Shown here: one piece after another, positions 37,648 to 49,864 of the stretch
How positions within the stretch are numbered: the stretch's first letter is position 1
Layout of the letters: each line of letters begins with the position of its first letter
Assembly (NCBI GenBank): GCA_029204225.1
Contig: CM055106.1
Coordinates: 7,225,156 to 7,289,155 of the forward strand
Origin: Diphasiastrum complanatum
Lineage: Eukaryota; Streptophyta; Lycopodiopsida; Lycopodiales; Lycopodiaceae
DNA length: 64,000 nucleotides
Direction of reading: 5' to 3'
Translations under genes and position numbers: made by a program
Notes under the pieces: generated by a model
Databases searched by the model: none
Seen by the model: the letters and a program-made list of their open reading frames with translations, nothing else
What the model was told of the DNA's origin: nothing

Positions 37648-38740
37648 TTGCAAAGAGGAGATTCACCCTTCCAGAATTTGAACGAAACCTTCTTTGATAA
37701 TCTTCCTAATCTTGAAAATCTACTTGAAAACTTTCGTCCTGAAACTTTTGTTGTAGCTGACGTTGTATATATAGTTCCTGATTCTGATTATGAACTAGAA
37801 CCGATTATGGAAGGCCCTGGTCCTTGTTTTACTTCAATCTCAAAGATCAAATATGATTATTTTAAAGGAATATCTTCAGATGATGCTGACAGTTATGTTT
37901 CGCAGTTCGAGTCAATTGCTAACTCGAACAACAAAGGTACTGATGCTGACAAGCAGCAGATCTTTCCTGGTCTTCTGAGAAAGCAAGCTCACATATGGTA
38001 CAACCAAGTTGGACCAAGACGTGTAGCTATCTGGTTATTGCTGAAAGATACATTTCTGAACCAGTTCAGAGAAATTGGTTATTCATCCAGAGTCCTTGGA
38101 CGACTCAACAATGTACAGAAGAAGAAAAAAGAATCTCTTCGAAGGTACACATAGAAAGTAAAGAATCTCATTAGAAAATTAACTTGTGTGTACCCTGTCG
38201 CGATGCAGGCCAAGTGGGTTTTGTCAGGGTTACCACCGAAAATTGATCGATATTGCACACAAGGAGATATGACTTCTCTATCAATAGTCATAGCAAGCGC
38301 TGAGAACAATGATACTTCCAAGTTAGCATGCAAAAGACATTCTACCAGACAAACTCGAAGTCTAAGCATGACCCAACGACGGTGAAGACGAATCTAAATC
38401 TAAATCCAGTTCAAGTTCTTCAAGTTCTGAGTATGATTCTGGTGATTCATCAGATATAGATACTGAGGATATTGATTGAAGGAAGAAATGAAAGTCCAAA
38501 CGAAAAGAAGATAGCAAAACGACTGAGGACAAGTCTGTGATCTCTAAAGTTGAAAAGCTTTGGAAAAGTAATATGGTTGGTCTTAATAAGAAGTTCAACG
38601 ATTTGAAAGTTTGAATTTCAGAAGTTGCAGACAAGAGACTGAAGGCTTCTTCTTCGAACTCAGGAATATGGTGTACGAAATGCGGTACATCTGGGCTTTC
38701 TAAAGAAGATTGCAAATCTGTGAACTTAATTTGAGATATC
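37648..38740 (+). pseudogene. Ty3/gypsy gag relic
   Basis: The frame at 37,648-38,385 has one in-frame TAG at 38,152. It contains the retrotransposon gag domain: YDYFKGISSDDADSYVSQFE, LLRKQAHIWYNQV, LLLKDTFLNQFREIGYSS, RLNNVQKKKKESLRRYT, then WVLSGLPPKIDRYC. After a frame change, 38,390-38,720 gives a Ser-rich acidic part, a Lys-rich part and a zinc knuckle CTKCGTSGLSKEDC with Leu in place of His. The related gag is at 11,145. Pol is absent. Confidence 0.85.
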
Positions 38741-39883
38741 TTCTATGAATTCTTTATATTCTGATATTATTATTTAACTCAAAGATCAGATATATCCTGA
38801 TGGGTATGACTTGGAGAAGAAGATAATATCTCAATATAAAGTCGCACCTTATACCATTATTGCCATATGCATGTAGTCGGAAAGCGAAGAAGTGCTAGTC
38901 ATGAATGCTTCAATTGATTCTACTGTCTTTGCCGCTTTGCTTCTATCCTTTGCCAAGTAATGAGGTAGACAATCGATCACTCAGGTAAATAGATGTTGTA
39001 GGGTTTGTAGGTCACTAGAAAACCCTAACAAAGGGCCACAAGCAGATGCCATACTTCACATGTTTGAAAACATAGGCACAGATGGTGCATTGGCCATATG
39101 TAGGTATTTCAGAAGGCCACAAATTTGATCTTAACCCAAGTAGGGCGGATAGGGCCAGAAATGAGCTCACAGACAAGGTTTACAATTAGGTAGAATGCCA
39201 CAAAATGCAAGGTTTATGCTACACATAAGAGTGCTTAAAATCTAGACCCTAAAATTCACAAAGAACATAACATTAAATCAAACTCTTTTATCTATATTTT
39301 TCTTGCTCTCTATGTGTCTCACACACATCCTTCTCTTCCTCTCTCACTCTCTCACGATCATAAATCACTAAGACACTTATTTGTGTTTAACTACAGAAAA
39401 TATACAATACAAGGAAGATAGTATACAACTACAAAGAAGAAATCTTAGTTGCACATAACAAAACAAAAGAATCATACTTGGAATGAGACAAATGGAATTG
39501 ATAGAGTTGAGAAGAAGCACCAAAATCCAATCGCCAACAATCTCCTGCAAGAATAAAAAATAAGAGAAACCTAAAAAAATGGCACGGCTTTGAGAATAGT
39601 CACGAACGTCGAATTCTGACATCTGTAAAATCTGTCGGATTACGACATCTGCTTTATGCTTTTTTTTTCATGCACAGACAAGTGACATCATCAATTAAAA
39701 ATTTGTAGTGTCTTGGAAATGGGATGTTGGAGTCCGACATATTTATTCTTCGTCGGATTCCGATCCCTCCAGCAAAGGTTTTTTTTTTTCTTTAAATTTT
39801 GACATATTATTATGTCGGGTTCCAACGTATTATGAAATTTTTCTGAATATGCCGGAGCCTTGTGTCGAAAGTCGCGCATTTTG
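38741..39883. other. No gene recognised
   Basis: Sequence after the gypsy gag shows no protease or RT motif. The rest is AT-rich and has no supported frame. Confidence 0.4.
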
Positions 39884-40210
39884 TTATTGTGATTCCTCCT
39901 TGATGTCTTTTTCTTTTATCATGCTCACTCCCTCTTGGTGTTGATGATGGAAACATGGATCCAAACCATGAATTTGACTCTCAAGGACTTTGTGTTCAAG
40001 TCTCAAAACTTGAATGTTCTCCTTCTCAACATGATAATTTTTCAAGTCAACAAAACAATCACCAAGATCATTTATGCCAAATTGACTAGTCAACAATTGC
40101 TTACCACTAGCAATTTGCATTACATACTTGTTGAAATTGAGACTAATGAGGCCAAATACTCTTGTATGGATATAAGTGTCCTTCAAGGAATATTCAATAA
40201 CTCTCATACA
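39884..40210 (-). pseudogene. Possible copia RT scrap
   Basis: A 107-codon frame contains QLLTSQFGINDLGD, loosely like the xFxMxDLGD block of copia RT. It follows a copia gag/linker fragment in the same orientation. The match is weak. Confidence 0.3.
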
Positions 40211-40228
40211 AGGTTCACAATATGCCTC

Positions 40229-40776
40229 TTAAAAAGTGAAGTGAAAATCTTTCAACTTATGAATGAAAGTATCATGCTTACTTCTAGCACATTCAAGAGT
40301 AAGTAGATATGACAACCACCTTTCATTCCATACTTTAGAACTCAAAGTGACTTCATTACAAAACTTAGCAAATGAAGTACAAAATGTACCCCCCTCTCCA
40401 ACTTGCCTTTCCTTGTCCACAAAAATGAGCATTGATAGCTCCATCTTTGCTCTTGTGGCTCTCCTTGGAATAGTTGAAGCTCTCGGATTTTGCTCCTCCT
40501 CTTGATCAAGCTCCTCCTTGATGTCAAACATATCTTTTCCAATATGATTCTTGGAGAAATCATCATTAAAGCTTACAATCATTGTGGCTCTACCATTTCT
40601 CCTTGTGCTTGCAAAGTTGCGTCTTGTGGATGGATTGGCTCATCTTCCTCTCCATTCATAATATACGTCAAATCTTGCAAGACAAGGATGAATTCCATTC
40701 TCAACTTCCAAATTGAATAATTGGAAGAGTTGAATCTATCACTAGAATCCAAAAGATAGGCACTCATGGATGCCAT
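40229..40776 (-). pseudogene. copia gag start fused to integrase-RT linker
   Basis: 40,776-40,579 is a gag N-terminus (MASMSAYLLDSSDRFNSSNY, SIWKLRMEFILVLQDL, GEEDEPIHPQ). It passes directly into 40,582-40,229, which is the copia linker and RT start (PRASTIPRRATRAKMEL, FCTSFAKFCNEVTLSSKVW). The rest of gag, protease and integrase are deleted. PBS and LTR follow at 41,559 and beyond, in the right orientation. Confidence 0.72.
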
Positions 40777-41558
40777 CTTCAATGATAGAGAGATAGATTC
40801 AATGAAACAAGATAGGTTGTACAAGATATGATCACAACTAGCTATCCAACTCTCTTTGGGACTTGAGAAGAATCACTTACTAATTTCTCAACAAGATCTA
40901 AGGTGATCTTGAGCTTGATCAATCTTCTAGATCCAAACCTATCTCAATTTACTATAGATTTGATCAAAACTAGTCTCCTTCTTGATCTCAACTTCACAAG
41001 AAGGGTGAATCCACCTATACTAGACCAAAAGAACTTTAGAGCACAAAAATGTCTCACAAATAAAGCCCTCTAAATTCAGGTTGAATCACATTGACATATT
41101 CAATCACAAACTATCCAAAATCGAGCAAAAAATAAACAAAATTTTCACTAGTTTTGCATTTCTAGATGAAAAAAACATCAAAAGCCTAGTCTAAAAGGTG
41201 TATTTTAGACCTTAAGAAGCCTAAGAACGACCTATTTAAGCTCTCAAATGGCTGATTCACTTTCCTAAAGAGTGGTGGCATTCAAATCCTTATGAAAATC
41301 TCTACTAGGAGACATGTACTCCAAGATTCAACTCATAAGAACTTTCTAATTTGATTAGGTTGAACGGTAATGACTCAATCTCGGTTCCTGCAGCTATAAC
41401 TCAGAAAAATAGATCCCCTTTGGTATATTTTCACTCAAATGGAACCAAATTTGGAGGTACAATCACTAGATAGCAAGTAGTAGCAAGGACAAAGCCAATA
41501 CTACTAGAGTCTAGGATCTGAGCTTGAGAAAATCAAATCTAAAGCTCACTTTTGATTA

Positions 41559-41571
41559 GGCTCTGATACCA
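41559..41571 (-). promoter_or_regulatory. Retrotransposon primer-binding site
   Basis: The minus strand reads TGGTATCAGAGCC, next to the LTR end ...TTTTGTCA. Confidence 0.88.
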
Positions 41572-42110
41572 TGACAAAATTTTACAGCAAATTCAATCCC
41601 AATCAATCCTAAAAGTGATGGAGGATGCACAAATCAAAGATCTAGATCTAAATTATGAGCTAGAATCAAGACTAGTTACCAAAACTAGCTAATGTGGCAT
41701 TTAACTCCACAAAAGGCACGTAGATTTGATCAAATACACAAAAGTAAAGTACAGCAAGTATACTAGCTGTAATCAACTTCATTACCTTCCAAAAGATGTA
41801 ATTAATGCATAAAATCACTCACATACAATAGCTTTAACTCGCCACTCAAAGACAATGTTGATGGAAGTGAAAAAGCTCAATTTTTCTTTATACTTTGAAG
41901 GAGATCCCATCACATATTTATACATTTCAAGCTCGTATTTGAGAATTTTAGGGCATCTTTGAACTTATCATACACCTAACCCTAACATCTAACCTAATAG
42001 GTCATTGGATCCACCCTAATTTGTGGTCAAGATCTCAAGATCCAGAAACAATGTAAAACATATTATTAGCTCCTATAATTTCTCTACCCTATCTAAGCAC
42101 TCTTTGGCCT
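41572..42110 (-). repeat. LTR-A (copia 5' LTR, minus orientation)
   Basis: It begins at the PBS boundary (minus-strand end ...GTAAAATTTTGTCA). Its first 220 bases recur inverted at 44,201-44,422, and its distal part recurs at 4,180-4,440. The far end is estimated from the extent of similarity. Confidence 0.75.
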
Positions 42111-42546
42111 TACAAGTTTTAATTTTAGTCAAATATGGATTCTGTGTGTGCCCATTATTAGTCCAAAAACCCCAATTCTTTGTCCAAAATCACTATCTAA
42201 TCATCCTTTTGACTATTCAACCAACATGCAATCATTAAATCCCATCATTAATGACTCTAAAATAGTAAGTACAATCTGGAAAATGTACTACATCAGTACC
42301 TATGCTCAATTTCAAGCAAAAAACATGAATTCATTCACTAAAACCATAAAAAATCCTATGATTTCCTTCAAATTCATGGAGCAAATCCACAATTATGATC
42401 ATTAGGCTGAAAGTACACCAAGGATCTGAGAAGCCACCTACTTGGATGTGAATTCCACCACTTGGAAGAAAAAGCAAAGAGATACACCAAAAAATCTACA
42501 AAAATTCAAGATTCTCAAGCCCCACCTCCTGGTTGATGTGATCCAA

Positions 42547-42558
42547 GCTCTGATACCA
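42547..42558 (-). promoter_or_regulatory. Retrotransposon primer-binding site
   Basis: The minus strand reads TGGTATCAGAGC with LTR-type DNA (ending TTATAG) to its right and a leader (CTTGGATCACATCAACC) to its left. Confidence 0.82.
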
Positions 42559-44040
42559 CTATAACGATCGCCAAGTGAAGATCTTTAAGAATCTTGTCAC
42601 ATGCAAACCAAGAGGACACCTGTGGAGCATAAACCACCCAACCAACATGAAGAGGCTAGTCAATACCCTAACCCTTCAACCCCAAGCCACAGTGAATGAA
42701 TACAAGAGAGGAGAGGAAAATCTGGCTCAAGAATCTGAAATTCCAATAGGGAGATGGGCGAGTTTCCATGGTAAGTATTCTCTCCAAGAGGAGAGAATAT
42801 TCGCCTCAGGATCCCACGCAGCCTATATTAATCTATTGACCTCCTATTCTTGCATTAAAGTAGTCAAATACCATGCAAGTGCTCCTATGTCCAATTATAG
42901 GTCTGGGCCCTCATCTGATTATTAATTACTTGTACGACCACGTCCGAAATGACGTAGCATAACTAATAACCACATACAACTGAAGTGATTGGCTATCCAC
43001 GTCATGAATTATTTTGATTCCCTTATACGAGACATGGACATAACACCTATAAATATGAAGATATAGATTGAACTTGTACAAAAACACATATAGACTATAA
43101 TCTGTAGCGAAATCCAATCCACTAAAGTAAACAAAATTCTCCATAAGTAAAAAAATCTACTTACGAGATATGCTTGGGAGATCCAACATGATTCCATAAG
43201 ATACTGGAGTAATTTTAAGAATATTTCACACACTGGATTTTTTAACCAAAATGTGAGTTATCAAATTCCAAACCATCAAGTAATTAAAGATAGAAAGCAT
43301 ACCAAAATGATATCAATAACCATCTTCATCCACCAAAGACTTTAAATTACAGTCTAAAACTAGATCTAGATATCCAAAGTTCTATTGAATTTCCTGAAAA
43401 TTCAGTTGTCATTGGAATCATTATGATTCGGTATCCAATTGAGCTCTTTGGGATACAATCACTAATGAATTGAGTTTATTGCTCAATTGAGAAATACTCA
43501 GCCAAGAATTCTATATACCCTATGCACATAATTTTCCTTGATGAATCCAAACGATTCATAATCATGTGTCGTACAAGCAACACACACCAAACAAACAATT
43601 CCTGGTGAATTTTCTTCACACTGTTCGTCCCACCAATTAACTTTCACAGGAGTAAACCAACCACTCAAGTTAATTGCCAATGATTCAGAAATCTCAAATG
43701 TCTAGCGCAGACTAGTATAACACCACATTTAGATCCTTATCCAATCACTTTTTAGTTAACCAATAAGTCTTTCACAGAAAGATCTGTTAGCTCTGCAAGT
43801 ATCTATTTCAACAATACTTGACCATATGTCTATGTTCACCAACTAGGTTAAGTGCACCAAATAATCGTAGCAACCAGGAATACATAGTAGATATACACGA
43901 TTAATCATGCACATATGAGAATAATCTCACTATGATCCAATACATAAACACATTTTTATCTGGCAGATTTCTCCAGAATCCACATATGTTACTCTCATAT
44001 CTCACTGAGAATCTTGTAACTCAGCTTACAAAGTAGGAAT
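42559..44040 (-). repeat. LTR-B (long LTR, minus orientation)
   Basis: It starts at the PBS. Its distal half, 43,261-44,040, is clearly homologous to 61,740-62,520 in the same orientation (for example gggatacaatcactaatga, caagttaattgccaatgat, aggttaagtgcacc, acccacatatgttactc-type blocks). Apparent frames in it are short and random. Confidence 0.72.
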
Positions 44041-44200
44041 CACTACCAAATGGACACAACCACTCCTCTTGACTCCTGCTAACCTACTTTAGGTGTGTAT
44101 GTACAAGTGGCACTTTGGCCATTCGAGTAACCAACAAACAATATTGACAAAATGTACAATATTCTACATGGCTAGATTTGCCAATGTAGGCAATTTTTCA

Positions 44201-44422
44201 CATCTTTTGGAAGGTAATGATGTTGATTACAGGTCTAGTATGCTTGCTGCACTTTACTTTTGCATATTTGATCAAATCTATGTGCCTTTTGTGGAGTTGA
44301 ATGCCAAATTAGCTAGTTTTGGTAACTAGTCCTAGCTCATAGTTTAGATCTAATTTTTGATTTGTGCATCCTCCATCACTTTTAGGATTGATTGGGATTG
44401 AATTTGCTCTAAAATTTTGTCA
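44201..44422 (+). repeat. Inverted LTR-A fragment
   Basis: This is the reverse complement of 41,572-41,795 with about 10% differences. It ends in TTTTGTCA, the LTR terminus, but no PBS follows, so it is a solo or 3'-LTR scrap. Confidence 0.82.
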
Positions 44423-47400
44423 AATTTCAAGCAAGATATAACATCGAGTCAAACATGCGAGGTACTAGTCACATCTTTCACCACATTTTTTTCCGAATAT
44501 CTACTTTAAAAAATCAAGAAAACCATAGCAACAAGCCCATAGTAACGTCTTTCACCACATTTTTTACAACTGCCTACTTTAAAATATCAATAAAACCATA
44601 GCAACAAGCCCTTAAGAAATTTTGATTTGGACTTTTGTTGAAGTAGATACGAGCATTTAAAGTTTCTTAATTCCAGTGCTAAAATGTATGGTCTGAATCA
44701 ACAAAGCTAGATGCAAAATTTTTGATTAAAAATCACAACAATATAGTAGATGTGTGTCTACGTAAAAATGAAAAAACAAAACCTCAACATAATTTTGTTG
44801 AATAATGCATTAACACACAAAATAGTAGCACAATTGAGGCATACTTGTTGCTCTTTACTACTCATAAAAACTTCTCAAGGTGTAAAGAAGTGGATATCTT
44901 TTCTAGGCCATTTTCTCATTGATCCAGATAATTTTTTTTATGTTATCTCTAAACTTTATGCATAAGAAAGTTCTCTTTCACATCAAATTGATAGATTTGA
45001 ATTTGACACACTTATCTTTAGTCATTATCCAACAATTGAGCATGGGCTTGATGCACACTGCGTGCTGAAAGCAACACTAGTATTAACTTTGTCTTTTTTT
45101 TTTTTTATAAATTTTGAGCCAAATTGAGTCCGGTTTAAACCAATTTTTTGGTATTGGATTTGCGCATGCAACACAGCTTCAAGAATTCAAACCAAGCATT
45201 ATTTAAAAATTCGACATTGTCAAAATGTTTTCAATTTTAAAAGTTTAACTTTCTCAGAATAAACTCAGGCTTTATTTGCAATTTATATGGTATGACGAGT
45301 TGTTAACCATATCATTATCTCCCTAGAAATACTTCATTCCAATAAAAAATTGACTATAAGTAACAAATAGAACAATTGTTGTCACCACTATGTGATAATT
45401 AAAATGAAACAAGAGATGAATGCTAAAATTTGTTCATTAGCATTTTTCTCGTAGATCACATAAAATCTCGGTAAGATTGGATTATGTCATAAAAGAATTT
45501 CCAACAATCTTGAACTTTTGTTTTTTTTTAAACTCATTTCCGTAGTACTCCTTTTGGAACATGCAACATGAACTTAATGATCTACATGAACTTTACAATG
45601 GTCTCAAAGCCTGGCTTTGCATAGATCAAAAGATGGAGATGCTTTTTGCTTTTTTGTAACTTTGTGGTAGTAGCTACTTGTTTTTTCTTCCTAGTGGTGG
45701 AATTGACCTCCAAGTAAGTGGCTTCTCAAGATCTTGATTGTTTTCAGCCTAAAGATAAGTGTTATGGACTTTCTCCATAGCCGTAACTGCAAATTAGTTG
45801 AATTTTGACATTTTGTTACGATTTTTCGATTGGTATTCACTATTTTAGCTTGAAATCATCAAATATTGTGTTAATGATTTTAAGGATAGAACTTGTTTTT
45901 TTTTTTTTTTTTCTTTTCCCGTCATTATGACAGGTTCTAATGATTGCATGCCGTTTGGCCAATAATGGATCAAGACTATATTTTGGTCAAATTTTGGTAA
46001 TTTTGGCTAAAATTGATCAGTAAGAGTTAGTATTCAACATAATCAAAACCTTTAATGCTTGCATGCGATTGAATTACAGTAGTTAGGGTCTAATTGCACT
46101 TGCATGTGGTGGTGATTCATCAAAACATGCCGAAAATGTCAAAAATTGGTCAAAAACCATGGTTTTTTTTTTTTTTCCATTTTTTTGGGAGTACGAGTAA
46201 ATAACTTTGCATGCACATTCTTAGAGGTGCAATGAAGCTATCCAAAGACTGTTTGTGAACAAGTTTGGTAGGATGTGGTTATTGTAAAATGTCTTAAAAC
46301 TCAATTGTTTTTGGGCATGAATAACTTTTTTTTTATGGTACTTGAAGCTTATGGACATGTATATAATTTGAAAGATAGTGGAATTACCTCTAATTTAAGC
46401 CCTAATACACCTATTATGGTGCTTGGAGACTTGAACAACAATTCACTAAAGCTTTCCTTGTAGGTGCCCTCTAGAATGATCTCAGCCTACTAATTATTGT
46501 TGGACCTTATAAAAGCTTTTGTTGATCTCTAAAGAACCTTAATTGACTACTTGTAATATCTATTTGATGGCATGTAAAGCATAGATTTGATTTTTGATAA
46601 GAACCTTCTTGAAAAAGTGCGCCCTCCTACATAATCTTTCAACCTTTATAGCTCGCATGTGTGGAAAATAGGGCCTAGGATGACATGGCAAGCATCTTGC
46701 CAACCTACTCTCCACATGTACTGTGCTTCACAACATCCAATTTTAGTGCCCTTTAGCAAAAGTTATGATCATTGGAAGTTTGCAATTTTTAGTTCAAAAA
46801 TTGGCAAAAGTTTGAAATGTTCTTATTACATGTTGAAAAGTTAAGCAGTAGTGTGCATGTCCTCTGTGAAAAAATCATTCTTGGATCACTTTGCATATTT
46901 GAGAACATGGCTCAATGTGTTACAATAGTTTGAATGGTAAAATTTCATGCATGAGTAAAATTTTAGTAAAAAGTAGTTAAAAAGCAATTTCTTTTTTCAA
47001 TTCAGTAGGCAGTTTATGTAAAAAAAAGTCGATCTTTTTTATTAAATCACCACATGTAGATTTTGATGCATGCCAGATGTTTTAAAATCATTTCGATTTG
47101 AATTGATAATAGTGAAACTGAGAGTCCTAGTCCATATCAAATAGAGTTAAAAAATCTCAGACACGTAAATTTAAAAAAAAAAAATTCAAAATTGTTTCAA
47201 TTTTTTCAAAATCTATTGGCTATTGATTAAAACAAAATTGGCTTGATAAGTGAATGGCCTTACTGAGATGTAATCAATCGATTTATGAGTTCATAGCTAT
47301 TATCACTTATAGTTGAAGATTTTGGGATTTGTCAACAAGTCAAAGCAACTTCTAGTTTTAGCAATCAATAATGACCAAAGACAACACAAAAACATTGAGC

Positions 47401-48490
47401 AATTGTTTGTAACACTTTATTACGAGTCCATAATTTTATTTTTTCTAATCCGAAAGTAGTAATTTTTTCATTTGATCAAAAAATTTATAGGGGAATAAGT
47501 GAGTTAGACGAACTCTATGAAATTTAATCAATAACTATATCATGGAATTGTATTATAAAATGGCATTTGTCTCTGCATATTGTCATAATATTAGAGTACA
47601 AGTCACTCCATAGGTGAATATCTTTTGAAAAAGCCGAATAACTATTCGACAATGATAGTTTGAGTGTAGAAAGAACAACAGTGAATGTAATAACAAAACT
47701 ATTTTGATACTATCATAAATACAACTTATTATCATTCACAAGTGCAGAAAATGAATGATAGAGAAAGATTGCTTCATTGCCAATTATCAGAATTCAGATC
47801 GAAACAACATGAATAACAGAAACAATAAGACAAGACAAGTCATGTGTTGACTATGTATTGCTGAATAATGAAAATACATCTGTTGTCTACTCTGATTGCA
47901 CTATAATAATAGCACATCTAATTTTGCTATAAATTTCGCTCATACACAAACTATAATCGCGATCGCTTATTAATTATCAGTCTACGCCTATGGCAGAACA
48001 AAGACAAAGGAGAAGAAGAGTGACTACTCCTAAAACTTCAACTGAATTGAATTGTTCAACTTCTTCATTATATGAACTAATCTATTGATCTATTCATACT
48101 TGTTACCAAAAAGGAAGATGGCTGTCCACCAACTCAGTATGGGTGTGGGCTCGGTCCACTAGGAGCCTTGGAGATGCAAATGCAAGCAAGTTGCCCACAA
48201 AACTCTATCTCTTATTTGCAAAACCAAAAGATGCATAAAAGCTTACAACACACTCAAAACACATTCCATCTCTCTCTCTCTCTAAGAGATTTTATATGCA
48301 CATTCATCCCTAGGTATATGCATATACTAAAACATTTAATCTTGTATATATTGCTACTATAAATACAAGAAACAAGAACAATGTGCAGATAGCACAAAGG
48401 CATTGCCGCAAACTTTTAGATTAAAATAATTGATTGTTGAAAATGGATGTAAAGTAATTATTTATTTTTTAGTCTTAGTTGTCTTGGAAC
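44423..48490. other. AT-rich DNA without genes
   Basis: No domain, PBS or LTR end was recognised. Several poly-T runs (for example near 45,090, 45,898, 46,160) and short random frames are present. Confidence 0.5.
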
Positions 48491-48491
48491 T

Positions 48492-48555
48492 TTGGCATAA
48501 TGGTTAGCATTATCTTTTTTACCTTAAAGATTGAAGTATGATTCAAAGTGCGGGC
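48492..48555 (+). other. tRNA-like (SINE head?) sequence
   Basis: The segment has a box A-like TTGGCATAATGGTTAGCAT and, 30 bases on, a weak box B-like atGATTCAAAgt. No proper acceptor stem is seen, so this is not a functional tRNA gene. It could be a tRNA-derived SINE head. Confidence 0.25.
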
Positions 48556-48880
48556 ATGAGTAGAGAGATAACCACAATAAAAATAACATTATGAAATGAT
48601 TTTGTGAATGCAAATACATAATCTGTATTTGACTATTGTTGTTCGTGATGATGTTAGTGTATCATGTAGGTGGAGAGCCTAGGATGCATTCAATAAAAGA
48701 GAAGGATGTGAATTTTTTGCTATTTATGATTTGCATATAAAGGTGCATCTAAAGCATGGGCATGCATGCAAGAAAAAAAGAGAGATGTGAATGTTTTGCT
48801 ATTTACTACTTACATACAGAGATGCATCTAAGGACCGAGTTCTTGCAATAAAGTCCTTAGCAAGGAGACGCCACTTTTTG

Positions 48881-48991
48881 GTGCACATACCCTTAGCAAT
48901 GTGTGAATGCTTTTTGGGTGCATATACCCTTAGCAATGTGGGAATGTCTTTTGGGTGTACATACCCTTAGCAATGTGAGAATGATTTAGTT
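48881..48991. repeat. Three-copy 37-bp tandem repeat
   Basis: Units start at 48,881, 48,918 and 48,955 with gtgyayatacccttagcaat; each is 37 bases. An imperfect 70-bp duplication lies just upstream (about 48,700-48,832). Confidence 0.9.
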
Positions 48992-49405
48992 TTGCAAACC
49001 TTCATTGAGCAACTTAACACATAGTACTAACTTAACACATAGTGCTGCCTTTTGCAATGCAATGCCAAAAGAAGAAGAATAACTAAGTGGATATCTCATC
49101 AACTTTGACATCACATTCATGCTAGCGAAAAAGGGTTTCAGGAAAGAACTTTAATTCCTTTCACTTTTAATTTTGTTAAAGAAGGAATGGCTTCTCTCCA
49201 CAAAAACAAACTTCATTTGAGATGAAAGACATTCTTTGGTGAGAAAGTACATAGAAGTACAAATTCACTTAAGAACCGTGAGCTCGTCCACATCCTACCA
49301 AGAACGTGCCTCATTCAATCAATTTCACCCCCTATTCGCGCCCCCCCCCCCCCCCCCGCCCGCCCCCCGCGCTTTTTACCTTTTTCTCCTTCTTCCCCAC
49401 CACTC

Positions 49406-49413
49406 TATATAAG
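49406..49413 (+). promoter_or_regulatory. TATA box of the LTP-like gene
   Basis: TATATAAG lies 82 bases before the ATG at 49,495. A CT tract (49,435-49,472) fills the presumed 5' UTR. Confidence 0.75.
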
Positions 49414-49431
49414 CCTCCCTTCAAGCCACCC

Positions 49432-49475
<44 letters not shown>

Positions 49476-49494
49476 TCTTCTCCATAGAAACGCC

Positions 49495-49794
49495 ATGAAG
49501 TCTCCTGACTATGCCCTCCTCCTCGTCCTGCTTCTAGTGATCGTTGCTGCTGCAGCTGCTCAAAACTCATGTGAGGACGCAATCAACCAATTTACTGCGT
49601 GCCTGATAACTTGGGCTGGAACGGGATTTGGAAGCGCGCCCGATGGAAGCTGCTTCGGTCCTTTGGCGAGTCTCGCAAGTAATTGCATTTGCCAAGGAAA
49701 TACCGTTGCCTTTCCTTCACATGACTTCAATCTCACTCTTGCTCAGCAGCTCTCCAGTGTATGCGAAATGTCAAAGGCCTATAGATGTAATTGA
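49495..49794 (+). CDS. Small secreted cysteine-rich protein, nsLTP-like
   Basis: The 99-residue protein starts MKSPDYALLLVLLLVIVAAA, a classic signal peptide ending near AAAAAQ. The mature part has a Cys pattern C-x8-C-x16-C-x10-C-x-C ... C-x7-C, with segments SCEDAINQFTAC, GSCFGPLASLASNCIC and SVCEMSKAYRC. This is the eight-cysteine (nsLTP/hybrid proline-rich/2S) spacing with the usual CC pair reduced to CF, leaving seven cysteines. I chose ATG 49,495 over the upstream in-frame ATG at 49,306 because the TATA box and CT-rich 5' UTR lie between them and the signal peptide begins here. It is probably extracellular; lipid binding is inferred from the family only. It has no introns and a TGA stop. 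Confidence 0.8.
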   Translation: MKSPDYALLLVLLLVIVAAAAAQNSCEDAINQFTACLITWAGTGFGSAPDGSCFGPLASLASNCICQGNTVAFPSHDFNLTLAQQLSSVCEMSKAYRCN

Positions 49795-49842
49795 ATCTAC
49801 TCCCATCTTTCCCTTCTAGGTCACTAATCTGCTGCAGGTGGC

Positions 49843-49864
49843 TTGCTGCTGCTGCTGCTGCTGA
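49843..49864. repeat. (CTG)n microsatellite in the 3' flank
   Basis: Seven CTG triplets follow the LTP-like gene. Confidence 0.9.

Noticed and set aside
48881-48991. CRISPR-like array
   Set aside because: The units are adjacent 37-bp tandem repeats without spacers, and the genome is plant.
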